Below, one piece after another: positions 16,609 through 26,300 of a stretch of DNA of 64,000 nucleotides. The notes under the pieces were generated by a model. The model made no database searches. It worked only from the letters and a program-made list of their open reading frames with translations, and was not told where the DNA came from. The position numbers and the translations under genes are program-made. The stretch's first letter is position 1; each line of letters starts with the position of its first letter. Location of the stretch: the NCBI GenBank assembly GCA_017643385.1, contig JAEPNN010000001.1, forward strand, positions 372,001 to 436,000, written 5' to 3'. The stretch is from Dinoroseobacter sp. GTDB taxonomy: Bacteria > Pseudomonadota > Alphaproteobacteria > Rhodobacterales > Rhodobacteraceae.

Positions 16609-18698
16609 ATCCCGAATTCTGCGAAGGGCAAGAAGCGCACCGGATCGCCCTGATTAACGTCTTCCGCGTCAAACCCCATCTCTACCAAACCTGTTGCCCA
16701 GGACAGTCCTGAAACGCGGGACGAGCCTTCTGAGGCGAACACTTCTGCCCGGCCATTAGGGGTCAAGCGCGCACGGTAGTATTCTCGGCGTCCTTCGCGC
16801 TTGGACTTTTTAAAGGCGGCCGGAACAATATAGCCACTGGGTTTTGCCCAGCCTGCCCCGCTCAAAAGGCGTGCTGATGGATATCCAAATAAAAGCGCGC
16901 AAACGAATGCCGCGACGGGGTTCCCGGGCAAACCAAAAACGGGCGTGCCGTTCCAGACCCCCAAGGCAAGCGGGCGTCCTGGTTTCAGTGCAATTCGCCA
17001 CAACGCCATCGACCCCGTATCCTCCAGTACGGCCGAAACGTGGTCTTCGTCGCCTGCTGATGCCCCACCGGAGGTCAGGATCATATCGCAACGCTCACTT
17101 GCGCGGTTCAGGATCTCGCGAAGGGCGTCCCGATCATCCGGCGCATGGCCAAGGTCAAGTGCGGTGCATCCCCAAGAACGTGCCAATCCCAGCAACATTG
17201 GCCTGTTTGCATCATAAACCTGTGCCTGGTCTGCAGGTGTCCCGGGCACAGCCAGTTCATCTCCGGTTGACAGCACCCCAATGCGCAAGGGCGCAAATGT
17301 TGTCAGCTCACCCACACCAACAGAAGCTGCTAGTGCGATGTCTTGTGGCCGCAAGATCCGCCCTGCACGCAGCACGACTTCGCCCGCTTCGCTATCTTCA
17401 CCGGCGCGGCGCATGTTCGCGCCTTTTTTCACAGGTGCGCGAAAGGCGATATGGGTGTCGTTGATGGCGCAATCTTCTTCGAGAACCAGCGTATCCACAC
17501 CATCGGGAATGATCGCCCCCGTCAAAACGCGCACGGCAAATCCATCAGGAACTGATCCTTGCAAGGGAACTCCGGCCGCAGCCCGACCGGGATGCAGTGG
17601 CAAAAGCTGGTCGCCTTCCGTCAAACTGGATTGTGCAAACCCATATCCGTCGACTGCAGCATTCGCGGCTGGTGGATGGCTGCGCAGCGCCACCACGTCT
17701 TTCGCCAAAACGTATCCTTGCGCCTCTGCAAGCGGTGTCTTCTGTTGTGGAACGACGCAGCGCAAACGGTCTTGCAAAATTTGCCACGCGTCTTCGATGG
17801 GCGTCCAATGATGACCTGGCGGCAAGGCAAAGCAGTCATTCGAAAGGGGCGGGGGTTTCAGGTCCGTCGCCATCATCAGGGCTTCCTGTCCAAGGCCAAA
17901 AATCCAACCTTCTTCGGCACGTGCCGCATCGGGGATATCTTCATGTAGCAGATCGTATTGTTCCCTTGGGGACAAGGCTGCGATTTGGCGGGCTACGGTT
18001 TCGACCTGCCACGCGTCCTTGACCATGCCTTCCGGCGCTTGTGACCGAACCGTCAAGGATGGCCAGACTTCAACGACCTTCACTGCCGTATCATGCGCGT
18101 CAAAGGGCCAGATTGAGATGTCATCTCCAAACTTGAGGCGCAGGCGCTGAAGGACAGGCAGTCCCATTATCATCTGACTGCCGACTGACCCTACGCCAGC
18201 GAGCTGCCAGACTGGAAAGGCGCCCTTTGCGTCCGCCTCTGCCAGCCGTCGTTCGGTGACCTGTGCGGTCCTTGAACGTCCTTTTCGCGGCAAGCCATCA
18301 ATATCGCGCGCCAGACCGTTCCCCCAAAATGGACCAACACCTTCGAAGGCCCGGTTTGCTTCGGCGCCAACATCGAAACGGTTGTTGCGCTTTGGTGCAT
18401 CTTCAACGCGTTCCGTGACCCAGTTCCAAAAAGCGAAAGGATCGTCTTGACCGGTGATTGGTTTAGCCATGCCTTCAGGTAGCCCGAACGGGAAATCAAA
18501 CCCGAGAAAGACACGATGCCCCGCGTCGATCTCGGCCTCCAAAACCGTCATAAGCCAGGTCTCAAATGCCTGACGATGTCTAAAATACTCTGCTGGCGTA
18601 TCATTAAACGCAGCCCAAATTGCATCTGCCTTTGGGCGGGGGCCGCGATCGTTGCCCCCAGACCAGTCAACGATAAGAACCCGGTCGAAGGGTTTCAA
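16605..18698 (-). CDS. moeA: MoeA molybdopterin molybdotransferase with N-terminal DUF429-like domain
   Basis: A 697-residue fusion. Residues from about 295 to the end are MoeA, which inserts molybdate into adenylylated molybdopterin: ANAAVDGYGF, GVLSTGDEL, ILTSGGASAGDED and the PVFGLPGNPVAAFV region. Residues 1-290 are a separate domain with VDWSGG (10-15), FLGFDFPFGLP (64-74), TERR (147-150) and VVEVWPSL (208-215). These resemble the DUF429 (RNase H-like) pattern; that match is inference. The start is a TTG overlapping the mobB stop (TTGA), with GAGG upstream. It is last in the fdhD-mobA-mobB operon. Confidence 0.88.
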   Translation of the reverse strand: MKPFDRVLIVDWSGGNDRGPRPKADAIWAAFNDTPAEYFRHRQAFETWLMTVLEAEIDAGHRVFLGFDFPFGLPEGMAKPITGQDDPFAFWNWVTERVEDAPKRNNRFDVGAEANRAFEGVGPFWGNGLARDIDGLPRKGRSRTAQVTERRLAEADAKGAFPVWQLAGVGSVGSQMIMGLPVLQRLRLKFGDDISIWPFDAHDTAVKVVEVWPSLTVRSQAPEGMVKDAWQVETVARQIAALSPREQYDLLHEDIPDAARAEEGWIFGLGQEALMMATDLKPPPLSNDCFALPPGHHWTPIEDAWQILQDRLRCVVPQQKTPLAEAQGYVLAKDVVALRSHPPAANAAVDGYGFAQSSLTEGDQLLPLHPGRAAAGVPLQGSVPDGFAVRVLTGAIIPDGVDTLVLEEDCAINDTHIAFRAPVKKGANMRRAGEDSEAGEVVLRAGRILRPQDIALAASVGVGELTTFAPLRIGVLSTGDELAVPGTPADQAQVYDANRPMLLGLARSWGCTALDLGHAPDDRDALREILNRASERCDMILTSGGASAGDEDHVSAVLEDTGSMALWRIALKPGRPLALGVWNGTPVFGLPGNPVAAFVCALLFGYPSARLLSGAGWAKPSGYIVPAAFKKSKREGRREYYRARLTPNGRAEVFASEGSSRVSGLSWATGLVEMGFDAEDVNQGDPVRFLPFAEFGI

Positions 18699-19186
18699 AT
18701 CCTAACCTCTGACTGAACGAAATCCGCCAAGGCTTGGGTGTCATTCAAGTCTAGAACAGGAATCTTCAGATCAAGAGAGGTGTCAGTCGCGACCGCCTGG
18801 ATTGTCTCGTCCCCCGGGGCAATCAAAGGGTGCCCGGTTTCGGCGCGCCAGACCTCAAGCTTGGGGTGCGGGGACGTTTTCCAGCCCTCTATCAATACAA
18901 GATCGACAAGGGTCATTTTCGCAATCAACTCATCCAACGCGGGTTCAGGGTCTCCACGCAGTTCTGACATCAATGCCCAGCGTGTTCCGCTGGATACCAG
19001 GACCTCTGCGGCACCAGCTGCCCGGTGGCGATAGGTGTCGCGGCCCTCATGATCGATCTCAAACGTGTGGTGGGCATGTTTCAGGGTCGAGACACGCAAC
19101 CCCCGCGCAACGAACTCGGCGACAAGACGTTCCATGACGCTCGTTTTGCCTGCGTTTTTCCAACCTGTGATGCCGAATCTTTTCAT
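18695..19186 (-). CDS. mobB: Molybdopterin-guanine dinucleotide biosynthesis protein B
   Basis: A 163-residue P-loop GTPase that assists MobA in making the bis-MGD cofactor. The Walker A motif GWKNAGKT is at residues 8-15, immediately after the start, as in the family. TLKHAHHTFEIDHEGRDTYRHR is the conserved MobB switch region and VLIEGWK is the Walker-B-like segment. The ATG overlaps the mobA stop and its own TGA overlaps the moeA start, so all three are translationally coupled. Confidence 0.94.
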   Translation of the reverse strand: MKRFGITGWKNAGKTSVMERLVAEFVARGLRVSTLKHAHHTFEIDHEGRDTYRHRAAGAAEVLVSSGTRWALMSELRGDPEPALDELIAKMTLVDLVLIEGWKTSPHPKLEVWRAETGHPLIAPGDETIQAVATDTSLDLKIPVLDLNDTQALADFVQSEVRI

Positions 19187-19788
19187 GTCAGCGCTTCCGC
19201 AACGGCTAAGTCGTCTGGCGTATTCACGTTAAAGAACGGATCGGTGTCTGTGACAGGAAACTCCGCCAATCCCGCGTTGTGTTGGTCGGTCCAAAGCACC
19301 ACCTTGCGCAATCCGTCTTGCAACGCGGCTCGCAGATTATCGCGCAGGGCCACCGGCCAAAGTCCAAACGTAGGATGTCGGTAAATCTTTCCGTTATTCC
19401 CATCACGAGTGCCCGCAAGCGCTAGACCCGACGCTTTTGCCGCCACCTCAAGATCAGCTACCAGCGTTTTTGGAAAGAAAGGTGTGTCGGCAGCAGCTGT
19501 CACGATGTGGGATGCTCCTTTCGCTGCGGCCCAATCCAAACCTGCCAGAACCCCCGCCAACGGTCCCGGATACCCATCAATGCTGTCAGGAAGAACCGCC
19601 ATCGAAAGATGCGCAAATCGCTGCGGATCTCCGTTGGCGTTCAGAACGATTTCGCCCACCTGCGGGCGTAACCGCGCAATGACATGGCCCAGAAGGGTGT
19701 CGTCCTTCAACGGCAACAACCCCTTATCGCCGCCACCCATGCGCGTGGCCTTTCCTCCTGCAAGGATCACACCCAAAGGTTTTGTCAT
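19183..19788 (-). CDS. mobA: Molybdenum cofactor guanylyltransferase
   Basis: A 201-residue nucleotidyltransferase that transfers GMP from GTP to Mo-molybdopterin to form MGD, the cofactor of formate dehydrogenases and other DMSO-reductase-family enzymes. The GTP-binding LAGGKATRMGGGDKGLLPL is at 10-28. AAADTPFFP provides the metal-binding aspartate and FFNVNTPDDL is the C-terminal family signature. It overlaps fdhD by ATGA upstream and mobB downstream. Confidence 0.95.
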   Translation of the reverse strand: MTKPLGVILAGGKATRMGGGDKGLLPLKDDTLLGHVIARLRPQVGEIVLNANGDPQRFAHLSMAVLPDSIDGYPGPLAGVLAGLDWAAAKGASHIVTAAADTPFFPKTLVADLEVAAKASGLALAGTRDGNNGKIYRHPTFGLWPVALRDNLRAALQDGLRKVVLWTDQHNAGLAEFPVTDTDPFFNVNTPDDLAVAEALT

Positions 19789-20687
19789 TCCTCTGCCCCG
19801 GAAGATTTGCGGCGGGCTTTCCTTGGCTCATCGGGTACCATGTCGGGGTCAATGTCCCAACTCAGACGCTCTTCGCCTGAAAGGCAGATAAAGCGTTTTC
19901 CGCGCATGCGCCCGATCAATGTCAGCCCGACCTCGCGCGCAATTTCCACACCCCATGCGGTAAAGCCTGAGCGCGACACAAGCGCGGGGATCCCCATAAG
20001 GGCTGTTTTGATAACCATTTCACTGGTCAAACGTCCGGTCGTGTACAACGTCTTATCATCGGGGCCGATGTCGTTCAGCCGCATCCATCCCGCGATCTTG
20101 TCCACTGCATTATGGCGTCCAACATCCTCCATATAGACAAGTGGACGATCACCCTGGCAGAGCACGGTTCCATGGATTGCCCCTGCCTCAAGATACAGGC
20201 TTGGTGTCGTATTGATCTTGTGGGCGAGGGCGTAAAGATCGGACGCTCGGAGCGTCAGCGGCGCCAGCTTTACGTCTGAAACGCCCTCCATCACGTCCCC
20301 AAACACAGTCCCCACCGCACATCCGCTGGTCCGTGTCGCTTTCGCGAGCCGTGCTTCATGGTTGGTTTCAACTGCCGTGCGCACGACCACAACATCGAGG
20401 TCTTCGTCATAATCGATCGCCGTGACTTCATCGTCTTGCGTGATCATGCGCTGGTTGATCAGAAATCCAAGGGCCAGATATTCCGGGTGGTCTCCGATCG
20501 TCATTGCCGTGACGATTTCCCGTGAATTCAGATAGATGGTCAGCGGCCGCTCTTCGATCACGGAAAGCGAGACCTCTGCGCCTGTGTGATCAATTCCGTT
20601 CACCGAACGGGTCAGGCCAGCCTGTTTCGGGTCCGGCGCAATCGCAAACCCTGTGTCCTCGTGATTGTTTTGATCAGGAATTGCCAT
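19785..20687 (-). CDS. fdhD: Formate dehydrogenase accessory sulfurtransferase
   Basis: A 300-residue protein, first gene of the Mo-cofactor operon. FdhD passes sulfur from a cysteine desulfurase to the Mo ion of formate dehydrogenase. Family blocks include MTIGDHPEYLALGFLI, LYLEAGAIHGTVLC, EDVGRHNAVDKI and VSRSGFTAWGVEIA. The flexible loop that usually has a Cys-X2-Cys pair here reads SGCAVGTVFG: Cys123 is kept, but the second position (126) is Gly. No formate dehydrogenase subunit gene lies within the window. It is divergent from azlC with a 55-base gap. Confidence 0.94.
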   Translation of the reverse strand: MAIPDQNNHEDTGFAIAPDPKQAGLTRSVNGIDHTGAEVSLSVIEERPLTIYLNSREIVTAMTIGDHPEYLALGFLINQRMITQDDEVTAIDYDEDLDVVVVRTAVETNHEARLAKATRTSGCAVGTVFGDVMEGVSDVKLAPLTLRASDLYALAHKINTTPSLYLEAGAIHGTVLCQGDRPLVYMEDVGRHNAVDKIAGWMRLNDIGPDDKTLYTTGRLTSEMVIKTALMGIPALVSRSGFTAWGVEIAREVGLTLIGRMRGKRFICLSGEERLSWDIDPDMVPDEPRKARRKSSGAEE

Positions 20688-20742
20688 TTGAACCTTCTGC
20701 GCGTGCGCGTTAGCCCTGTTTCGTTCAATCTAGGGGGCGCGC

Positions 20743-21450
20743 ATGGCGGTCGCCAGCACCAAATCAGTCTATTGGCGTGGCTTTCGCGACAGCGTGCCCT
20801 TCATTATCGTCGTTCTTCCCTTTGCGCTTGTCTTTGGCGTACTGGCCACCGAGGCTGGATTGAACCTATCGCAGGTCATGGGGTTTTCTGTGGTTGTTAT
20901 CGCCGGAGCCGCGCAACTCACGGCCCTGCAACTGATGTCCGAGAATGCACCTACTATTGTGATCTTGGCCTCTGCGCTTGCAGTGAACTTGCGCATGGCG
21001 ATGTATTCGGCATCGCTTGCGCCTCATTTAGGTCCAGCGTCGCTTTGGAAACGCGCATTCGTTTCTTATTTGTTGGTTGATCAATCGTTTGCCTTGGCCT
21101 CGCTCAAATACGAGGCTGAGCCCGAGATGACACTTTCGCTGAAGCTGACCTATTTTTTTGGCGTAATCTCACCAATTGTCCCGGTTTGGTACGGATTCAC
21201 ATATGTCGGTGCCGTGCTCGGGTCTGCAATACCCTCAGATTTTGGGATAGAATTGGCCGTTCCTATTGCCTTCATTGCGTTGATTGGCCCTGCGCTTCGG
21301 ACAGTTGCGCATGTCATTGCCGCGCTGGTTTCGGTGGTTGCAGTCCTGTTGCTGGCATGGGTTCCCTATAATTTAGACCTGATCATTGCAGGCTTATTGG
21401 GTATGATGGCGGGCGCTCGGGTTGAGCTTTTGTTGGACGACAAGCCATGA
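20743..21450 (+). CDS. azlC: AzlC family branched-chain amino-acid exporter, large subunit
   Basis: A 235-residue inner-membrane protein with about six to seven hydrophobic helices. The N-terminal FRDSVPFIIVVLPFALVFGVLATEAG, the GAAQLTALQLM motif and the NLRMAMYSASLAPHLG segment are AzlC hallmarks. With AzlD it forms a two-component exporter of branched-chain amino acids or toxic analogues (established for B. subtilis AzlCD and E. coli YgaZH). A GGGGGC ribosome site precedes the ATG. Its stop overlaps the azlD start by four bases. Confidence 0.93.
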   Translation: MAVASTKSVYWRGFRDSVPFIIVVLPFALVFGVLATEAGLNLSQVMGFSVVVIAGAAQLTALQLMSENAPTIVILASALAVNLRMAMYSASLAPHLGPASLWKRAFVSYLLVDQSFALASLKYEAEPEMTLSLKLTYFFGVISPIVPVWYGFTYVGAVLGSAIPSDFGIELAVPIAFIALIGPALRTVAHVIAALVSVVAVLLLAWVPYNLDLIIAGLLGMMAGARVELLLDDKP

Positions 21451-21776
21451 GCGCCGCAGATGCCCCAGTCTGGGTGATCATCGTGATTCTCGGGGTTGGC
21501 ACCTTCACCCTGCGGTTCTCGTTTCTTGGACTTCTGGGCGATCGGGTTCTGCCGGATTGGGTTCTACGACATCTTCGCTACACGGTCGTTGCGATTTTGC
21601 CCGCACTCGTGGCCCCGCTGGTCATTTGGTCGCGCGATGGAAAAACGCTGAACGAACCTGGAAGTTTGATTGTGGCAATCACGACCTTGGCAGTCGGATA
21701 TTGGACGAAATCGACCAACCTTGCGATCGCGGTAGGCGGGTTTGGCCTTGCATTTTTGCTCATAATGCAAGGTTAA
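21447..21776 (+). CDS. azlD: AzlD family branched-chain amino-acid exporter, small subunit
   Basis: A 109-residue protein with three to four transmembrane helices. VWVIIVILGVGTFTLRFSFL at the N-terminus, an RHLRYTVVAILPALVAPLV segment and a glycine-rich last helix match AzlD. It acts as the obligatory small partner of AzlC and overlaps it by ATGA, so the two subunits are co-translated. The RND adaptor gene starts about 100 bases downstream; whether it shares the transcript is not evident. Confidence 0.92.
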   Translation: MSAADAPVWVIIVILGVGTFTLRFSFLGLLGDRVLPDWVLRHLRYTVVAILPALVAPLVIWSRDGKTLNEPGSLIVAITTLAVGYWTKSTNLAIAVGGFGLAFLLIMQG

Positions 21777-21879
21777 CATCCGCAAAAAAGCACAGCTTTT
21801 TTATTTGAAGCGCGACGGAAAGCGCTATTTCGAGCGTTTAACCAGTGTCTGGACTCAAATTTCCGCCGGAGTTTACCGA

Positions 21880-23331
21880 ATGCGTTTTCTTACCCGAAGC
21901 CTGATCGGGCTGTTTCTGACAGCATTGACCATTGGACTTTTGTCTTATGCCGGAACGACCCTTTACAGCGCGGTTCAGGCGCGTTTGTCGGAAGAGCCGT
22001 TCTCCAGGCCTGCCCGCGAGCGTGTTGTTAGTGTCAATGTGGTAACTTACACACCCGAACGCATTCAGCCTGAGTTGGAAGTTTTTGGCGAGGTGCGCAG
22101 CAGGCGTACTTTGGACCTTCGTGCTGCCAGCTCCGGTCGCCTGATTGAGTTGGCACCCGAGTTCGCAGAAGGGGGTCGCGTTCAAGCGGGCACCGTTCTG
22201 GCGCGCATTGATCCGGTGGATGCGGAATCTGCACTCGCTGTGGCTCGGGCAGATGCCGGTGAAGCGCTCGCAGATTTGCGTGAGGCTGAACGGGGGCTCG
22301 TTCTAGCGAATGACGAACTGAATGCGGCAGTGACGCAAGCGGGTTTGCGTGATCGGGCGTTGGATCGTCAGCGCGACCTCGAAACACGCGGTGTTGGCAC
22401 AGCTGCGGCTGTGGAATCAGCCGAGCTGTCGGCTGCCTCTGCGCAACAATCTGTTTTGTCGCGTCGCCAAGCGGTTGCGCAAGCCGAGGCGCGCATCAAT
22501 CAGGCCCGCACCATGGTGGATCGCCGTAATATCGCGTTGGCCGATGCGGAGCGCCGCTTGGAAGATACTCAGGTTATTGCTGATTTTGATGGCACTCTGG
22601 CCGAGGTATCGGTCGTCGAAGGACGGATCCTTTCAAACAATGAGCGTATCGCGCAGCTTATCGACCCCTATGCGCTGGAAGTCGCCTTCCGTGTCTCTAC
22701 GGCACAATATGCACGTTTGCTGGATGAGAACGGCCAGTTGCGCGATATTCCAGTGAACCTTTCGCTTGATGCTTCTGGGATCGATTTAACTGCAAGCAGC
22801 AGAATTACGCGGGAAAGTGCCGCTGTGGGCGAGGGTCAAACCGGACGGCTTTTGTTTGCGCAGCTTGACGCGGCACCCGGGTTTCGCCCGGGTGACTTTG
22901 TAACTGTCACAATCGTTGAGCCTTCGCTTGCGCGTGTAGCGCGCCTGCCTGCGACCGCAGTTGATGCGGCGGGCAATGTGCTCGTCGTTGGCGAAGGCAA
23001 TCGTTTGCGGGTTGAGGGTGTGGACGTGCTCCGGCGAGAGCGGGACGACGTGATCGTGCGCGCGCGCGGGCTGGCCGGGCAGGATATTGTTACAGAACGA
23101 TCGCCACTTTTGGGGGCCGGTATTCGGGTGTCGCCCGTGCGTCCAGGCGTTCCCCCAGAGCCACCTGCAATGGTGCAGTTAGATGACGAACGTCGCGCGC
23201 GCATGGTTGCCTTTATCGAGGCCAACACGCGTATTCCGGACGCCGTCAAAACCCGAATGCTGTCGCAGCTGGCGGAACCAGAGGTGCCCGCTGAACTCGT
23301 CGAGCGCCTCGAAAGCCGGATGGGGAGCTAG
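21880..23331 (+). CDS. RND efflux periplasmic adaptor (membrane fusion protein)
   Basis: A 483-residue adaptor. I start at the ATG at 21880 (MRFLTRSLIGLFLTALTIG), which follows a CCGGAG ribosome site and gives a proper N-terminal membrane anchor. Visible parts are the first lipoyl half (RTLDLRAASSGRLIELAPEFAEGG), a long alpha-helical hairpin rich in Ala and Glu (about residues 115-235), the second lipoyl half (VIADFDGTLAEVSVVEG) and beta-barrel/MP domains. It ends four bases before the pump gene. No TolC-type outer-membrane channel is encoded nearby, so one from elsewhere must be used. Confidence 0.93.
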   Translation: MRFLTRSLIGLFLTALTIGLLSYAGTTLYSAVQARLSEEPFSRPARERVVSVNVVTYTPERIQPELEVFGEVRSRRTLDLRAASSGRLIELAPEFAEGGRVQAGTVLARIDPVDAESALAVARADAGEALADLREAERGLVLANDELNAAVTQAGLRDRALDRQRDLETRGVGTAAAVESAELSAASAQQSVLSRRQAVAQAEARINQARTMVDRRNIALADAERRLEDTQVIADFDGTLAEVSVVEGRILSNNERIAQLIDPYALEVAFRVSTAQYARLLDENGQLRDIPVNLSLDASGIDLTASSRITRESAAVGEGQTGRLLFAQLDAAPGFRPGDFVTVTIVEPSLARVARLPATAVDAAGNVLVVGEGNRLRVEGVDVLRRERDDVIVRARGLAGQDIVTERSPLLGAGIRVSPVRPGVPPEPPAMVQLDDERRARMVAFIEANTRIPDAVKTRMLSQLAEPEVPAELVERLESRMGS

Positions 23332-23334
23332 ATC

Positions 23335-26300
23335 ATGTTGGGTCGTGCAGGCGGTGTTCTGTCCTACTTCACGCGCCATGGGACAGCGGCAAACCTTATT
23401 CTTGTTTTATTGCTGGCGGCAGGTGCTGCGGCCATACCGAACATGCGGGCCCAGTTCTTCCCGGATGTGATCATCGATAACGTGACTGTTTCGGTGAACT
23501 GGAGCGGGGCAGGGGCGGAAGATGTTGATGCCGGAGTTGTCCAGGTCATGGAGCCTGCTCTGTTGATGGTGGAGGGCGTCGCGAGCTCGCAAGCAACGTC
23601 CCGCGAAGGGTTTGCTTCCATCAGACTGGAGTTTGAACCGGGCTGGGATATGGCGCGCGCGACTGACGATGTACAAACAGCCGTAGACCAAATCACGACC
23701 CTTCCCGCCGAAGCAGAAACACCCAATGTCAGACGTGGCGCCTGGCGCGACCGGGTCACCGATGTTGTGGTGACAGGCCCTGTCGGCGTCGACCAACTCG
23801 CACGGTTTACCGACGAATTTGTTGCGCGTCTCTTTCTCGAGGGGGTCACGCGGGCAACGATTCGGGGGATAGCTGACCCGCAAGTTGTGATTGAGGTTAC
23901 CTCCGCCGATCTCGTCAGACACGATGTCACGATCCGCGAAATTGCTGATGCGGTTGGTCAAGAGGCCGAAACTGATCCCGCCGGGGATGTCGCCGGGGCG
24001 AACGCAAGGGTGCGCACTGGTGTTGCGAAGCGGACACCTGATCAACTTGCTCAGGTCGTTTTGCGGTCCAATCCTGATGGCAGTACGCTGTCTGTTGGCG
24101 ATGTTGCGACCATTCGCAGTGAAGGTGTGGATCGGGAGCGCGCCTATTTCGTTGGCGACAACTCTGCAATTTCGATCCGGGTAGACCGAACTGATGGTGG
24201 GGATGCAATTTCGCTTCAGGCACAGGTCGAAGAAGTAGCCGCCGAGGTGCAAGCCGGACTACCGGAAGGGGTCACAATCGATCTGATCCGCACAAGATCT
24301 GAATTGATCACAGGCCGTCTGAACATCCTGCTCGACAACGCGCTTTTAGGGCTCGCGCTTGTTGTAAGCCTGCTCTTTTTGTTCCTGAACGCGCGTACCG
24401 CATTTTGGGTTGCCGCCGGTATCCCGGTCGCCTTGATGGGGGCGATCGCTTTGATGTTTGCGGCTGGGTTGACGATCAACATGATCTCGCTTTTTGCCCT
24501 GATTATAACTTTGGGGATTGTTGTCGATGACGCAATTGTTGTTGGCGAACACGCTGATTTTCGCGCCAGGGTCCTCAAGGAACCGCCAGTCGAAGCCGCA
24601 GAAAACGCCGCGAAGCGCATGTCGATGCCGGTGTTTTCAGCTACGCTTACAACGATTATCGCGTTTTACGGGCTCGCCTTGATCGAAGGTCGCTTTGGCG
24701 ATTTGATCGCGGACATACCATTCACCGTGATCGTGGTTCTAATCGCATCGCTGATCGAGTGTTTCCTGATCCTGCCAAACCACATGTCGCACGCATTGAA
24801 GGACCGTGGCACTGAAGGCTTCAGCCGCGCGCGTGTTGCGATGGCGGCAGTGCCAATGCTGTTGCTTGCGGCTCTGGCAACGTCGCTTGGATATTACGGA
24901 TTGATCGGCCTTTCTGGTTTCGATGATCCAGAACTTCCACTGGCAGCCGCGAGCGGCGCGGGCGCATTGGCCGTGTTGTTTATGGTTCTGCCTCGACGGC
25001 GCAAGGTGATGGTTCTGGATGCCATGTCGCGCCATGGCTTCGATCTGCCTTCTCATATTGTGAACCGTGGCCTCGACACGTTCCGCCGCGTGATTTTCCG
25101 TCCGTTGATGGCTGGGGTCATTGCCGCGCGTTATCCTGTATTTGCGGGGATTTTGGTAATTCTCGTGAGCCAGATCACCCTGTTTATTCAGGGAGACGTG
25201 AACTGGCGTTTCTTCAACGCCCCTGAACAGGGGTCGGTGTCGGGCAATTTCGCAATGCTGCCGGGATCAACGCGTGAAGATACAATCGAAGTGATGCGCC
25301 AGATTCAGGCCACCACCGAGGAGCTCGGCTCAAAATATGAAGCCGAACATGGACTGAACCCGCTCGACTATGTGCTTGCAGAAGTTGGCGGAGGCACCGG
25401 TCGAGCATTGGCGATCGCCGACACCAAGACACCAGATCAATTGGGGTCTATTGCGATAGAACTGATTGATGCAGATCTACGTCCCTATTCAAGCCGCCAG
25501 TTCGTTGCCGAATTGCAGGATGCTGCGGGAAATCACCCAATGCTGGAAACCCTCAGTTTCCGCAGCTGGGCCTCGGGCCCCGGTGGTGACGCGCTCGATG
25601 TACAGATCACGGGTGCGGAAGCCACGGTTCTGAAAGCGGCCGCAGAGGCGTTAAAAACGCGCATGGCACAGTTTGGCGAGGTCTCCGCGCTGGAAGACGA
25701 TCTTGCTTATGACAAGGAAGAGCTTGTTCTTGATCTGACACCACAAGGCGCAGCGCTGGGTTTCAGCATCGATGGGATCGGGCGAGTTCTTCGGGACCGC
25801 TTGAATGGTGTCGAAGCTGCGAGTTTTCCTTCTGGTGTGCGTTCGGCGACCATCCATGTGGAACTCCCAGAAGGTGAATTGACCGCCGACTTTCTGGATC
25901 GCACCCAGATGCGCAGCCCGAGCGGCGTGTATGTACCCCTTGCCGATATCGTGACCGTCACGTCGCGTACGGGTTTCTCGACTATTCGGCGCGAAAACGG
26001 ACTGCACGTCGTGTCGGTGACAGGCGATATTTCCGAAGATGATGCCGCCCGTGCTCAAGAGATCATGGAGCAGACGCGCGAGGCGATCCTGCCCAAGCTG
26101 GAAAGCGATTTTGGTGTCACCACGCGACTTTCCGGGCTCGCTGAGCAAGAAAATGAATTCCTCACGGACGCTCTTCTGGGCTTTGGGCTGTGCCTTTTGG
26201 GGATCTATCTTGTGCTGTCGTGGATTTTCTCTAGCTGGACGCGGCCTGCCGTGGTTATGGCCATCATACCTTTCGGATTGGTCGGGACCATTTACGGCCA

